Below are positions 34,841 through 43,158 of a stretch of 64,000 nt of DNA, in pieces. Under the pieces are notes generated by a model, which saw nothing but the letters and a program-made list of their open reading frames with translations, made no database searches and was not told the DNA's origin. The first letter of the stretch is position 1. Each line of letters begins with the position of its first letter. A program made the translations under genes and the position numbers. Location of the stretch: positions 1 through 64,000 of the forward strand of contig NZ_QWZQ01000006.1 of the NCBI RefSeq assembly GCF_003885105.1, read 5' to 3'. The DNA comes from Lactiplantibacillus garii. GTDB taxonomy: Bacteria; Bacillota; Bacilli; Lactobacillales; Lactobacillaceae.

Positions 34841-36633
34841 TGGCAGCACGTGAATCAGTGTGGGCGCGCAGCATGCCCGTTAAAGAACAATTGACCGTGA
34901 TTCGACGGCTCCTACCGTACGCCAAACCGTTTAAGTGGTTTTTCATTGGGGCGATTATTCTTTCGGGGCTAATCAGCGTCGTTAACATCTATTTGCCGCG
35001 GGTCTTACAGTACTTTATTGACCACTATTTGCGAACGGGCAACGCGACCGTGACAATCATGTGGTACTTTGCCGGCCTCTATTTCTTTGGGATGTTTGTC
35101 CGTGCAATTATGCAGTTTTTACAAAATTACACTAGCACGATGGGGGCCGAGTACATGTTGGAAAACGTCCGCCGGCAAATGTTTCAGAAGCTGCACCGGA
35201 TGGGGATGCGCTACTTTGACCAAGTCCCCGGCGGCTCAATCTTATCACGCCTAACCAACGATACGATGTCGTTTTCTAACTTTTGGGCGCTATTCAACAC
35301 GTTGTTCACCGCCTTTTTTGCGGTGGTTTCGTCGTTTATTGCCATGTACTTGACCGACAGTCAAATTGCGTTATGGTTACTGATTTTTATGCCGTTTTTG
35401 GGGCTCACAATCTGGTATTATCAGCGGTATAGTTCCAAGGTATACCGGCGGATGCGCGAACGGCTGAGTGAATTAAATACTAAGTTGAGTGAGGCGATTA
35501 CCGGGATCAGTGTCATCCAGCAATTTCGCCAGGAACACCGGATCAACGGTGAGTTTGACCACACCAACGACGCCTACTTTCGGACCCGGCAAGCCATGAT
35601 TCGGACGAACTCGTTACTACTAAGTCCGTTAATTGACCTGTTTTACGCGTTAGGAACCGTCATGGTCCTGGGAATTTTTGGTGTACGGGGCCTTAACGGT
35701 TACGTGGCAGCCGGGGTCGTTTACGCGTTTATTACGTATTTAAATAACTTTTACAACCCGATGACCCAGATGATGGATAATCTGTCCGACTTTCAAGACG
35801 GGGTGGTCGCCGGTTCACGGGTGTTGCGGGTCATGGACGACCCGACGATTGCCCCGGCCCCGGCCCAGCACGCCGACCCGGATGCGCGAATCACCCGTGG
35901 TAAGATCGAATTTAAACACGTCACCTTCGCCTACGACGGCAAGCACCCGGTTTTAAAGGACGTTTCGTTCGTTGCCGAGCCCGGGCAAACCGTTGCGTTA
36001 GTCGGGCAAACTGGGAGTGGTAAAACCTCGACCATCAACGTGTTAATGCGCTTCTACGAGTTTCAATCCGGGGAAGTGCTAATTGATGACCGTGATATTC
36101 GTGAGTACCCGGCAGAAGAATTGCGTAAAAAGATGGGCTTGGTGTTACAGGAACCGTTCATGTTTTACGGTGACATCAACTCCAACATTCGGATGTTTGA
36201 TGATCAAATTTCCGATGAACGGGTTCGCGAAGCCGCGAAGTTTGTTAAGGCTGACGACTTTATCAATGATTTACCGGAGAACTACCGCTCACGGGTCATT
36301 GAACGGGGGGCCAGTTACTCTTCTGGGCAACGGCAACTGATTTCGTTTGCTCGGACGATCGTGACCGACCCGAAGATTCTGATTTTAGACGAAGCGACGG
36401 CCAACGTGGACACCGAAACTGAGGAGATGATTCAGACCGGTTTGGATCGGATTCAACAAGACCGGACAACGATTGCGATTGCCCACCGCTTGTCCACGAT
36501 TCAAAACGCTGATTTGATCCTCGTTTTAAACCAGGGTCAAATCGTTGAACGGGGGACCAACGACGAATTATTAGCGCAGCGTGGTTACTATTACGATATG
36601 ATTCAGTTGCAAAACTCGGCGCACGCTAAATAG
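34840..36633 (+). CDS. ABC exporter half-transporter, catalytic-site subunit (BmrD/LmrD-like)
   Basis: A 597-residue partner of the preceding protein: six-helix membrane domain (about 20-330) and NBD with Walker A GQTGSGKTS, Walker B LILDEATANVD (catalytic Glu present) and an atypical signature, YSSGQRQL. Combined with the upstream subunit, one ATP site has canonical LSGGQ plus Glu, and the other has the Asp substitution plus the SSGQ signature. This asymmetry is a known hallmark of heterodimeric multidrug exporters. A tiny gene follows 38 bases after its stop. Confidence 0.9.
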   Translation: MAARESVWARSMPVKEQLTVIRRLLPYAKPFKWFFIGAIILSGLISVVNIYLPRVLQYFIDHYLRTGNATVTIMWYFAGLYFFGMFVRAIMQFLQNYTSTMGAEYMLENVRRQMFQKLHRMGMRYFDQVPGGSILSRLTNDTMSFSNFWALFNTLFTAFFAVVSSFIAMYLTDSQIALWLLIFMPFLGLTIWYYQRYSSKVYRRMRERLSELNTKLSEAITGISVIQQFRQEHRINGEFDHTNDAYFRTRQAMIRTNSLLLSPLIDLFYALGTVMVLGIFGVRGLNGYVAAGVVYAFITYLNNFYNPMTQMMDNLSDFQDGVVAGSRVLRVMDDPTIAPAPAQHADPDARITRGKIEFKHVTFAYDGKHPVLKDVSFVAEPGQTVALVGQTGSGKTSTINVLMRFYEFQSGEVLIDDRDIREYPAEELRKKMGLVLQEPFMFYGDINSNIRMFDDQISDERVREAAKFVKADDFINDLPENYRSRVIERGASYSSGQRQLISFARTIVTDPKILILDEATANVDTETEEMIQTGLDRIQQDRTTIAIAHRLSTIQNADLILVLNQGQIVERGTNDELLAQRGYYYDMIQLQNSAHAK

Positions 36634-36671
36634 TGTGGTATGCTTAGCTTAAACAACTTGGGGTGAGGAAG

Positions 36672-36803
36672 ATGCACCGAAAATTATCAGTATTATTAAC
36701 GGTTGTAACCGGACTATGGTCATTACTGAGCGTTCTGCTACGTTGGCACCACGCCCACGACCGGGTACCGAAGCAGATTAAAATTAAAGTTAAAATGAAA
36801 TAG
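36672..36803 (+). CDS. Small membrane peptide, 43 residues, unknown
   Basis: ATG 36672 is preceded by GGGGTGAGGAAG, a good ribosome site. The peptide has an N-terminal hydrophobic helix (LSVLLTVVTGLWSLLSVLL), then HHAHDR and a strongly basic tail (KQIKIKVKMK). It lies 38 bases after the ABC exporter genes and before their terminator, so it is probably part of that operon. It could be a small accessory subunit of the transporter; this is inference from position only. Confidence 0.55.
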   Translation: MHRKLSVLLTVVTGLWSLLSVLLRWHHAHDRVPKQIKIKVKMK

Positions 36804-36810
36804 GTTGATA

Positions 36811-36854
36811 AAAATAACCACGTTGCCCATTATGTTGAGCAGCGTGGTTATTTT
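36811..36854. terminator. Bidirectional terminator between convergent units
   Basis: AAAATAACCACGTTGC pairs with GCAGCGTGGTTATTTT (one G-U), with a T-rich flank on one side and an A-rich flank on the other. It serves the ABC operon (+) and the membrane protein gene (-). Confidence 0.8.
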
Positions 36855-36857
36855 GCT

Positions 36858-37250
36858 TTAAGGCTGGGTCCGTTGTGGTTCTGGGAACCGGTAAAGCAAA
36901 CTCCCAGTCACGATAACCATTAAAATGGCTGTAATTACGGCCAGCTTAACTTGAACGATGGTCGGGGAGTCTACTAGGCCGAGACTCGTATAGGCCAAGT
37001 TGAGTAACGCAATCCCAATAAAAATGGTGGCGAACAGGAGCAGCCAGTAAGCGACTCGTCGCCAACCGCGCAGCTTCAAAAGTGGCATTGGTCCGCGACG
37101 GTGTAATTTAGTCAAAGCGGTGCAGGCCGCGATAAAAATCAACCAATTAATAATTGCCGGCCAGCCGGTCGTGGTAAACACAACGTTGCCGAGCGTCCCG
37201 GCAAACGCGATCAACACGAAGCGGCGGGCGGTGGCCATGGAAAATATCAA
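36858..37250 (-). CDS. Small four-helix membrane protein, paralogue 1
   Basis: About 130 residues with four predicted helices (about 9-28, 32-48, 65-90, 100-122). It is homologous to the next gene: both share FK.L..S.AT..R near the N-terminus, RR..YWLL and the final V(S/T)G.LLY. The start is unclear. TTG 37250 and ATG 37238 have no usable ribosome site, whereas GAAGGTG lies nine bases before an ATC codon at 37271, and the sequence from there (IETAFKKLIFS) aligns with the paralogue's IDVSFKNLMLS. Translation may begin at that ATC. Family and function unknown. Confidence 0.6.
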   Translation of the reverse strand: MIFSMATARRFVLIAFAGTLGNVVFTTTGWPAIINWLIFIAACTALTKLHRRGPMPLLKLRGWRRVAYWLLLFATIFIGIALLNLAYTSLGLVDSPTIVQVKLAVITAILMVIVTGSLLYRFPEPQRTQP

Positions 37251-37416
37251 CTTCTTAAACGCGGTTTCGATATTTAATCACCTTCAAATTTTCTCTCTGT
37301 AAAATTCAGTGTAACAAGGTTGATTATCCCTGAAAGCCGTGAACACTTTATTCAGAAACTTAAAATATTTTCTGAAAAAACCAGTCTCTTTTACAAAACC
37401 CCAACTATTTTAGTCT

Positions 37417-37818
37417 TTAAGCTTCAAATAGGTAGAGCAGACCGCCGGTTATTAAGCTAACCATTGCGGCTGAAATGGCGGCAAGGTTAACCTGAGCAGG
37501 ATCACCGGTTGCCACGCCGGTGTTTAAATAGGTGACGTGCAGGGTGGCAATAAACCACAGTACGATGGCGTTTAAGAGTAGCCAGTAGCAAACTTTACGC
37601 CACCAGTTAAGCGTTAGCCGTTCGGGCGCGTGGTCGCGCCGGCTTTGCGCACACCCCCAACAAACTAGTCCTAACAAGGTTACGTTGAGGAGCAACTGCT
37701 GGTCGTTAACTGTTAGGAGGACGTTTGCGAGGGCTCCCAGTAAGGCGACGGTTAATAACCGTTGGCCGGTTGCCGCGGATAACATTAAATTTTTAAATGA
37801 AACGTCGATAAAGTACAC
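37417..37818 (-). CDS. Small four-helix membrane protein, paralogue 2
   Basis: A 133-residue protein from GTG 37818, similar in layout to the gene at 36.9-37.25 kb: four predicted helices with a basic loop (QSRRDHAPERLTLNWWRKVCYW) in the middle. The two genes are tandem and separated by 166 bp; they probably arose by duplication. I do not recognise the family. The 200-bp gap to the next gene holds the MerR-like promoter of that gene. Confidence 0.6.
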   Translation of the reverse strand: MYFIDVSFKNLMLSAATGQRLLTVALLGALANVLLTVNDQQLLLNVTLLGLVCWGCAQSRRDHAPERLTLNWWRKVCYWLLLNAIVLWFIATLHVTYLNTGVATGDPAQVNLAAISAAMVSLITGGLLYLFEA

Positions 37819-37933
37819 CCACTTTCACGTTAAACGTAGGTCATATTTTAGCAACGAAACGGTGGTAAGGCGTTGCTTGAACCTTGATTTATAAAATATC
37901 TAAACAAAAAAATAAATTTTTTAACAAAAGGGC

Positions 37934-37964
37934 TTGCCTTCGACCTACACGAAGCTACTAAAGT
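37934..37964 (+). promoter_or_regulatory. Promoter with 19-bp spacer (MerR-type geometry)
   Basis: TTGCCT (37934-37939), a 19-bp spacer and TAAAGT (37959-37964). The spacer carries a short dyad, CTTCG/CGAAG. Overlong spacers with a central dyad are the classic target of MerR-family activators. Which MerR protein acts is unknown; the only one in this window is at 54.2-54.6 kb. Confidence 0.5.
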
Positions 37965-38017
37965 AAAGGTACACGCTGATAAAGAGCGTCGTTTTAAATA
38001 AGGAGTCAAGTTCAATT

Positions 38018-38884
38018 ATGAAAACACTTAATCAAGCATTTTTAACCGGTGAACGGGCGTTGTTCAAAGCCCACGATTTACAAATTAATAACAGTACGTT
38101 TGCGGACGGTGAGTCCCCACTCAAGGAAAGTCGCAACGTTAACCTGAAACAAGCCATTTTTAAGTGGAAATACCCGCTGTGGTACAGTAACCACGTGAAC
38201 GTTGAAAATTCGATTTTTGAAGAAATGTCCCGTTCTGGAATTTGGTACACCAACGACATTGCAATCAGCAACAGTACTTTACAAGCCCCGAAGCTTTTCC
38301 GGCGGGCAAGTCAAATTGCGTTAAACCACGTCCATTTTTCCCACGCGGAAGAAACGTTGTGGAACTGTACCGACATCAATATTCACGACGTCCAGGCGGC
38401 CGGAGACTACTTCGGGATGAACAGTCAAAATATAAAAATTGACGGCTTCAACTTGGTTGGTAACTACGCCTTTGACGGAGCCAAAAACGTGGAGATCCAC
38501 AACGCTACGTTAATGACAAAGGACGCCCTCTGGAACTGCGAGAACGTGACCGTTTACGATTCTCAAATCATTGGTGAATACTTAGGCTGGAATTCTAAAA
38601 ATATTCGGTTTGTAAACTGTACGATTGAAAGTGACCAGGGACTTTGTTACATGGATAACGTGACCTTGGAACACTGTACGTTGCTGAATACCGATTTGGC
38701 CTTCGAATACTGCAGTCACGTTGACGCCGACGTGGTTTCCACGATTGATAGCGTAAAGAACCCCATTAGTGGTAAAATTCACGCGAAGGGAATCGGGAAA
38801 ATTATTATGGATGATCCTGAAATTGACCCTTCAAAAATCGTGATCAGTGTTGATCAGGAAAGCCGGGATTACCATGCCGTATGA
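38018..38884 (+). CDS. DUF3737 family protein (parallel beta-helix)
   Basis: A 288-residue cytoplasmic protein built from short repeating turns such as NVNVENSIFEE, DIAISNSTLQA, NVEIHNATLMT and NVTVYDSQIIG, giving the I-x-(N/D)-(S/C)-x-(F/L) rhythm of a right-handed beta-helix. This matches the DUF3737 family, which is widespread in lactobacilli and uncharacterised. GGAG lies 14 bases before ATG 38018. The last 11 bases overlap the malY-type gene, so the two are an operon behind a MerR-spaced promoter. Confidence 0.8.
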   Translation: MKTLNQAFLTGERALFKAHDLQINNSTFADGESPLKESRNVNLKQAIFKWKYPLWYSNHVNVENSIFEEMSRSGIWYTNDIAISNSTLQAPKLFRRASQIALNHVHFSHAEETLWNCTDINIHDVQAAGDYFGMNSQNIKIDGFNLVGNYAFDGAKNVEIHNATLMTKDALWNCENVTVYDSQIIGEYLGWNSKNIRFVNCTIESDQGLCYMDNVTLEHCTLLNTDLAFEYCSHVDADVVSTIDSVKNPISGKIHAKGIGKIIMDDPEIDPSKIVISVDQESRDYHAV

Positions 38885-40043
38885 TTTTGAAACTGTCATT
38901 AACCGGCGTCACACGAACGCCGTTAAGTGGGACGTAAAGGATAACGAACTCCCAATGTGGGTCGCCGATATGGATTTTGCGACCGCGCCGGAAATTACCG
39001 CCGCGTTAACGAAGCGGGCTCAGTTTGGTATTTTTGGTTACGAAGAAGTTCCAACCGCTTATTACCAGGCAGTTGCTGATTGGTGGGCGCAGGAACACGC
39101 TTTTCGCCCCCAGCTTGACTGGCTGCTCTTTTGTACCGGAGTAGTTCCCGCCATTTCGTCAATCGTACGTAAGATGACGGCTCCCGGTGATAACGTGGTC
39201 GTTCAGGCGCCAGTTTACAATATTTTTTACCATTCCATCGAAAATAACGGCCGGCACACGCTGGCTAGCAACCTAGTCAACGAAAATGATCAGTACCGAA
39301 TTGACTGGGATGATTTAGAACGTAAGTTGGCGGCACCGTTGACTACTATGATGATCCTGTGTAACCCGCAAAACCCAATTGGCATCGTTTGGTCACGGGC
39401 AACGTTGCAACGCATCGGTGAGTTGGCACTAAAACACCACGTCTTAGTAGTTGCGGACGAAATTCACTGTGATTTAACCTTGAACGGGAACCAGTACGTG
39501 CCGTTTGCGTCGTTATCGGACGTCGTTGCGGCCAACAGCATTAGTTGCGTTTCGCCCAGCAAAACGTTTAACGTGGCGGCGTTGCACGCGGCGACGTTAA
39601 TTATCCCAGATGAAAACGTCCGGGCGTTAGTTAGTCGGGGCATCAACAATGATGAGTTGGCGGAACCAAATTCGTTTGCGATTCCGGGCAGCATCGCGGC
39701 CTATACGCAGGGCAAAACGTGGGTGCACGAATTACGAACAAAGATTGCGGCTAACCAGCGGCAGGTGGCGCAGTTTGTGGCTACCGAATTACCGCAAGTT
39801 AAGCTGATTGAGGCACAGGCGACCTACCTGTTATGGTTAGACGTGAGTCAAATTACGACGGATAGTGCGGCGCTAGCGCAGTTTATTCGAAAAGCAACCG
39901 GCTTATTTTTATCGGCCGGGGACGTTTACCGGGGGGATGGCAACCAGTTCTTACGGATGAACGTGGCTTGCCCAACCGCCGAGTTAACGGACGGGTTGGC
40001 ACGGCTTAAGCGCGGGATTCGCGCCTACTTAACAACTAAATAG
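38874..40043 (+). CDS. patB: MalY/PatB family PLP-dependent beta C-S lyase
   Basis: A 389-residue enzyme of aminotransferase fold type I. WVADMDFATAPEI is the MalY/PatB N-terminal motif, CNPQNPIG and VVADEIHCDL are cofactor-contacting motifs, and SPSKTFNVAAL holds the PLP lysine. The family cleaves cystathionine or cysteine conjugates (cystathionine beta-lyase activity). The start at 38874 gives the usual MPYDFE N-terminus. It overlaps the DUF3737 gene by 11 bases and ends in a gene-end terminator module. Confidence 0.85.
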   Translation: MPYDFETVINRRHTNAVKWDVKDNELPMWVADMDFATAPEITAALTKRAQFGIFGYEEVPTAYYQAVADWWAQEHAFRPQLDWLLFCTGVVPAISSIVRKMTAPGDNVVVQAPVYNIFYHSIENNGRHTLASNLVNENDQYRIDWDDLERKLAAPLTTMMILCNPQNPIGIVWSRATLQRIGELALKHHVLVVADEIHCDLTLNGNQYVPFASLSDVVAANSISCVSPSKTFNVAALHAATLIIPDENVRALVSRGINNDELAEPNSFAIPGSIAAYTQGKTWVHELRTKIAANQRQVAQFVATELPQVKLIEAQATYLLWLDVSQITTDSAALAQFIRKATGLFLSAGDVYRGDGNQFLRMNVACPTAELTDGLARLKRGIRAYLTTK

Positions 40044-40054
40044 GCTTTTTATAG

Positions 40055-40200
40055 ACTGGGACAAAATTTTAAGTCCCTCAATGGCTCAAAATAAACTGAG
40101 TCATTGGGGGACTTTGTTTTCCGCGACAATATTGTCGAGACGTGCGCCAGAAGTCAGTTTGGTCCGCTTAACATGAACTAACTAACTTTAGGCACATGCT
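40055..40200 (+). repeat. Gene-end module, copy F (full-length example)
   Basis: CTGGGACAAAATTTT leads into hairpin 40071-40114 (AAGTCCCTCAATG with CATTGGGGGACTT) whose apex, CTCAAAATAAACTGAGT, is the reverse complement of that in the minus-oriented copies. It is followed by GTCGAGACGTGCGCC, AGAAGTCAGTTTGGTCCGC and TTAAC. Same strand as the upstream malY-type gene. Confidence 0.85.
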
Positions 40201-40257
40201 TTTTAAGTGCAATTAAATAACAAAATGGTTATGATAAAACGCAGGTAGGTGATTAAG

Positions 40258-40851
40258 ATGGAAATTGGAATTGTGGGTGCCGGGACGGTCGGTACTGTCT
40301 TAGCGCGCACGTTTGCGCGCGGCGATAACCAGGTCAAACTCAGTCGGCACAGTGGGGCCGCTAGTTTAGTGCCCCGGCGTGCGGAGTTTGACGCTAACGT
40401 TAGTTTCGTAGAAGTGACCACCGCATTGCAACAACCGTTGGTCATCATTGCGGTACCGTTTGAACGGGCACCGGAAGTGTTAGCGCAGGTTCCGGATTAC
40501 CAGCAACGGATCGTGGTTGACGTGACGAACCAGTTCACGGCCGACTTTAAAAAGATCAAAACGGCCCCGCTAACGGGGAGCGAAGTGTTGGCTAAGGCCG
40601 CCAATAATGCGCGGGTCATCAAGGCGTTTAACACCTTGCCACCGGATTTTATGGACGGACACGTGGACGGCCTTGGCCGGCGGGTCCTCTTTTACGCGGG
40701 TGACGACGTTGCGGCTAAGAAGGAATTTGCGGCGCTGGTCCGGCCGTTGAACTTTCGACCAGTCAACCTGGGTAAGCTCCGCCACGGCGGCAGTGTGATG
40801 CAGGTCGGGGGTGGCCTGGGGAATACTCACTTTGTGCAAATTGAAGAGTAG
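40258..40851 (+). CDS. NAD(P)-binding oxidoreductase, F420 reductase-like fold
   Basis: A 197-residue single-domain Rossmann protein. MEIGIVGAGTVGTVLARTFARG is the dinucleotide-binding motif, and VIKAFNTLPPDFM and the later GDDVAAKKEFAALV are conserved in the NADPH-dependent F420 reductase-like family (DinF-type, F420_oxidored). Lactobacilli do not make F420, so the substrate must be different. ATG 40258 is chosen with AGGTAGGTG upstream; GTG 40249 would lie within that site. Confidence 0.75.
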   Translation: MEIGIVGAGTVGTVLARTFARGDNQVKLSRHSGAASLVPRRAEFDANVSFVEVTTALQQPLVIIAVPFERAPEVLAQVPDYQQRIVVDVTNQFTADFKKIKTAPLTGSEVLAKAANNARVIKAFNTLPPDFMDGHVDGLGRRVLFYAGDDVAAKKEFAALVRPLNFRPVNLGKLRHGGSVMQVGGGLGNTHFVQIEE

Positions 40852-40856
40852 GACCG

Positions 40857-40885
40857 TTGACAGAAATGCCAAAACTAAGTAAACT
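40857..40885 (+). promoter_or_regulatory. Promoter of the 40.9-41.07 kb RNA
   Basis: TTGACA (40857-40862), a 17-bp spacer and TAAACT (40880-40885). It starts directly at the end of the preceding gene. Confidence 0.75.
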
Positions 40886-40891
40886 TTGAGT

Positions 40892-41067
40892 TAATAAATC
40901 AAAAGGAGGGTTGTTTGATGTTGTTCATTGGCTAGGTTGTGACCAATTGCAAAGTGAGTTTGACTCACTAGTTTTTTGGTACCCTAATGCCCGTGAACGT
41001 TAAGAGTGGTGAACATCAACCCCCTTTTTAGTTCGGCGACGCAGTGGGAGTAACTGCGTCTTTTTTT
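40892..41067 (+). ncRNA. Candidate rod-shaped RNA of about 175 nt
   Basis: Between a consensus promoter and a strong terminator the sequence folds into a long irregular rod. The closing stem has 17 pairs: 40901-40906, 40908-40911 and 40916-40922 pair with 41023-41028, 41019-41022 and 41012-41018. Further pairs are GTTCA/TGAAC and a 7-bp apical stem AGTGAGT/ACTCACT (40953-40969). The closing stem hides a perfect AGGAGG site and an ATG (40918) that opens a five-codon ORF (MLFIG). The shape (closing stem, large one-sided bulge, apical stem) recalls 6S RNA; a leader of the downstream rsgA-like gene is the alternative. Identity unproven. Confidence 0.6.
41038..41067 (+). terminator. Terminator before the RsgA-like gene
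   Basis: GACGCAGT pairs exactly with ACTGCGTC around GGGAGTA, followed by seven T residues. The RsgA-like start is 49 bases downstream. Confidence 0.9.
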
Positions 41068-41115
41068 GACCTCGTAAGTGGGCTGGGGTACTGGTTCTTA
41101 CGAAAGGATAAATAA

Positions 41116-42180
41116 TTGATAATTGATTTAAAAACTTACGGCTTAACCCCTGATTTTGAACGGGCAGCGGCGGGAAAACCGCACGCTAAATTAGGCCGGG
41201 TCGTCAACCAACAACGCAATTTGTACCGGGTGCTGACCGCGACGGGGGAACTGAAGGCCCAACTGAGCGGTAAGTTCCGGCACGTTGCCACCACGCAAAC
41301 GGAATTTCCAACGGTCGGCGACTGGGTGTTACTGACCGCCCTAACGAGTGATCGGGCCCAGATTCAGCAAGTGCTGCCCCGTCGCAGTGTACTCGCCCGC
41401 GGAAGTGTTCATCAGGCTGGACAGGGCCAGTTGATTGCGGCTAACTTAGACACGGTTTTTATTTGTACGTCGTTAAATGAAGAATTTAACGTCCGGCGAT
41501 TAGAACGGTATTTGACCCTGGCTTGGGAGAGTCGTGCGACACCGGTGATCGTGTTAACTAAAATGGATCTTTGCCGGGACTTAGCAACTAAAATGGCGGC
41601 ACTTGAAACGGTGAGTGTCGGCGTAGAGACCATTATTTGTTCGGTGAAGGAGCCCGCAAGTCTGGCTCCCTTACATCAATACACCACTCCGGGACGGACC
41701 GTTGCGTTTATTGGGTCTTCGGGGGTCGGCAAATCGACTTTGATCAACGCTTTACTGGGCCGCACGGAACTTGTGACGCGGACCATTCGTGCCGACGATG
41801 ATAAGGGTCGGCACACGACCACGGCCCGGCAACTCTTACAGTTACCCACCGGGGGGCTGGTCATTGATACACCGGGTATGCGGGAATTACAACTCTACGC
41901 TGGCAATTTGGACCAGACGTTTGGGGACGTCGCACAACTCGCAACGCGTTGTCGGTTTAACGATTGTTCCCACCAAACGGAACCGGGGTGTGCCGTGCGG
42001 GCCGCCGTGGAGCGGGGAGAACTGGATCCTCAGCGGGTTGTGAGCTACCAAAAATTACAGCGAGAAATGAGTTATCAGGATTTAAACGCTCGCCAGTTGG
42101 AGCAAGCAAAAATCGAGCGGATGTTTGGCGGTAAGCGCGCGATGCAGCAAGTCGTCCGGCGCGCTAAAAAGCGCCGGTAA
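41116..42180 (+). CDS. rsgA: RsgA-like circularly permuted ribosome GTPase
   Basis: A 354-residue protein. An OB-fold N-terminus (about 25-90) precedes a GTPase domain with motifs in permuted order: G4 LTKMD, then G1 GSSGVGKST, and G3 DTPGM. The C-terminal zinc motif is visible in CRFNDCSHQTEPGC, followed by a basic tail. RsgA assists 30S subunit maturation. At 354 residues it is longer than the usual ~300, with extra N-terminal sequence, so it may be a second, divergent RsgA rather than the housekeeping copy. The start is TTG 41116 with AAAGG eight bases upstream. A structured RNA with terminator precedes it. Confidence 0.8.
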   Translation: MIIDLKTYGLTPDFERAAAGKPHAKLGRVVNQQRNLYRVLTATGELKAQLSGKFRHVATTQTEFPTVGDWVLLTALTSDRAQIQQVLPRRSVLARGSVHQAGQGQLIAANLDTVFICTSLNEEFNVRRLERYLTLAWESRATPVIVLTKMDLCRDLATKMAALETVSVGVETIICSVKEPASLAPLHQYTTPGRTVAFIGSSGVGKSTLINALLGRTELVTRTIRADDDKGRHTTTARQLLQLPTGGLVIDTPGMRELQLYAGNLDQTFGDVAQLATRCRFNDCSHQTEPGCAVRAAVERGELDPQRVVSYQKLQREMSYQDLNARQLEQAKIERMFGGKRAMQQVVRRAKKRR

Positions 42181-42184
42181 GTTC

Positions 42185-42292
42185 AATGAGCGCGGAACCC
42201 ATTAATTTTTAGCCCTCATTTCGGCACCGTTGTCACGGAAATAAAAGGCCCGTAAATTACTCAGGTGACTTTGAGCAATTTACGGGCCTTAA
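42185..42292 (-). repeat. Gene-end module, copy G
   Basis: The hairpin at 42245-42290 has 14-bp arms (AAGGCCCGTAAATT/AATTTACGGGCCTT) and an apex of the ACTCA...TGAG type, followed on the minus strand by TTTT and TTTCCGTGACAAC, GGTGCCGAAATG and GGGTTCCGC. It lies downstream of the minus-strand HAD gene and its tail resembles copy A. Confidence 0.75.
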
Positions 42293-42375
42293 AAGGTTCA
42301 CGCTTGTTTTAAAATTCAACCAAATGCCACTTCTTAAAGACGCTGCCCCGGCTTAACCTGAGCGGGTCGCCCGCT

Positions 42376-43059
42376 TTACCAGTTCAACAAGCAGTGCTGT
42401 AACTGGCTAAAATCAGTAACGGTTACCGTGGGGCGAACATTGCGAGCGACTTGGTGGTGTGGGTTGAACCAAATGCTGGCTAACCCGGCGTTGGCTGCAC
42501 CGGTGATGTCTGAAGCGAGGCTGTCGCCGACCATTACCGCGTTATCCGGGGTTAGGTCCGGATAGCGGGTAGTCATTGCGTCAAAAAATCGACGGTCCGG
42601 TTTTGCAACGCCAACGGCTTCGGAAATGAAGACGTGGTCAAAGTACGGCGCCAATCCCGCGCCCCGGATCCGATTTAACTGGGTATCCTGAACACCGTTT
42701 GTGCCTATGAGTAACGTTAGCTGGGCTGTTTTTAACGTCGTGAGTAGCGATTGAACCCCGGGCAATGTCTGGTATCCTTGCCCGAGCAACGCGTTGTATT
42801 CCCGTTGGACGGTTGGACCGTCAACCACGATACCCAGTTTTCCCAGAACGATTTGAAACCGTTGATTGAGTAGCTGCTCACGGTCACCACCGTGTTCGAT
42901 CTGAGCCCAAACCTGGTGATTGTGCGCTAAGTAGCACCGTTTAGCGACTGTTAAATCGGGCACGTGGTAACGGGTCAGAATCGTCTTTAAACTGCTTTGT
43001 TCCGCTGCTTGAAAGTCTAGTAAGGTGTCGTCCAAATCAAAAATAACGTACTTTAACAC
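42376..43059 (-). CDS. HAD-family hydrolase, YjjG-like
   Basis: A 227-residue protein. LKYVIFDLDDTLLDF is motif I (Asp nucleophile), LIGTNGVQDTQ motif II, AKPDRRFF motif III and MVGDSLASDITGA motif IV, in the order and spacing of YjjG/YfnB-type nucleotidases, which hydrolyse pyrimidine nucleoside monophosphates and noncanonical nucleotides. GTG 43059 follows GCGGTGG by five bases; ATG 43077 is an alternative but has no ribosome site. Monocistronic, divergent from an acetyltransferase. Confidence 0.8.
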   Translation of the reverse strand: MLKYVIFDLDDTLLDFQAAEQSSLKTILTRYHVPDLTVAKRCYLAHNHQVWAQIEHGGDREQLLNQRFQIVLGKLGIVVDGPTVQREYNALLGQGYQTLPGVQSLLTTLKTAQLTLLIGTNGVQDTQLNRIRGAGLAPYFDHVFISEAVGVAKPDRRFFDAMTTRYPDLTPDNAVMVGDSLASDITGAANAGLASIWFNPHHQVARNVRPTVTVTDFSQLQHCLLNW

Positions 43060-43158
43060 TTGTACCACCGCTTTCATGTTAATAGGGTCATCATACAGTA
43101 AATTCGGTGAGTGTGGTATGCTTAAACTATCAACTATTAAAGGAAGTTTAAATAAACA

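Noticed and set aside
38018-38884. Pectin lyase-type enzyme
   Set aside because: The beta-helix rhythm is present, but no catalytic Asp/Arg motifs or signal peptide are seen; DUF3737 fits better.
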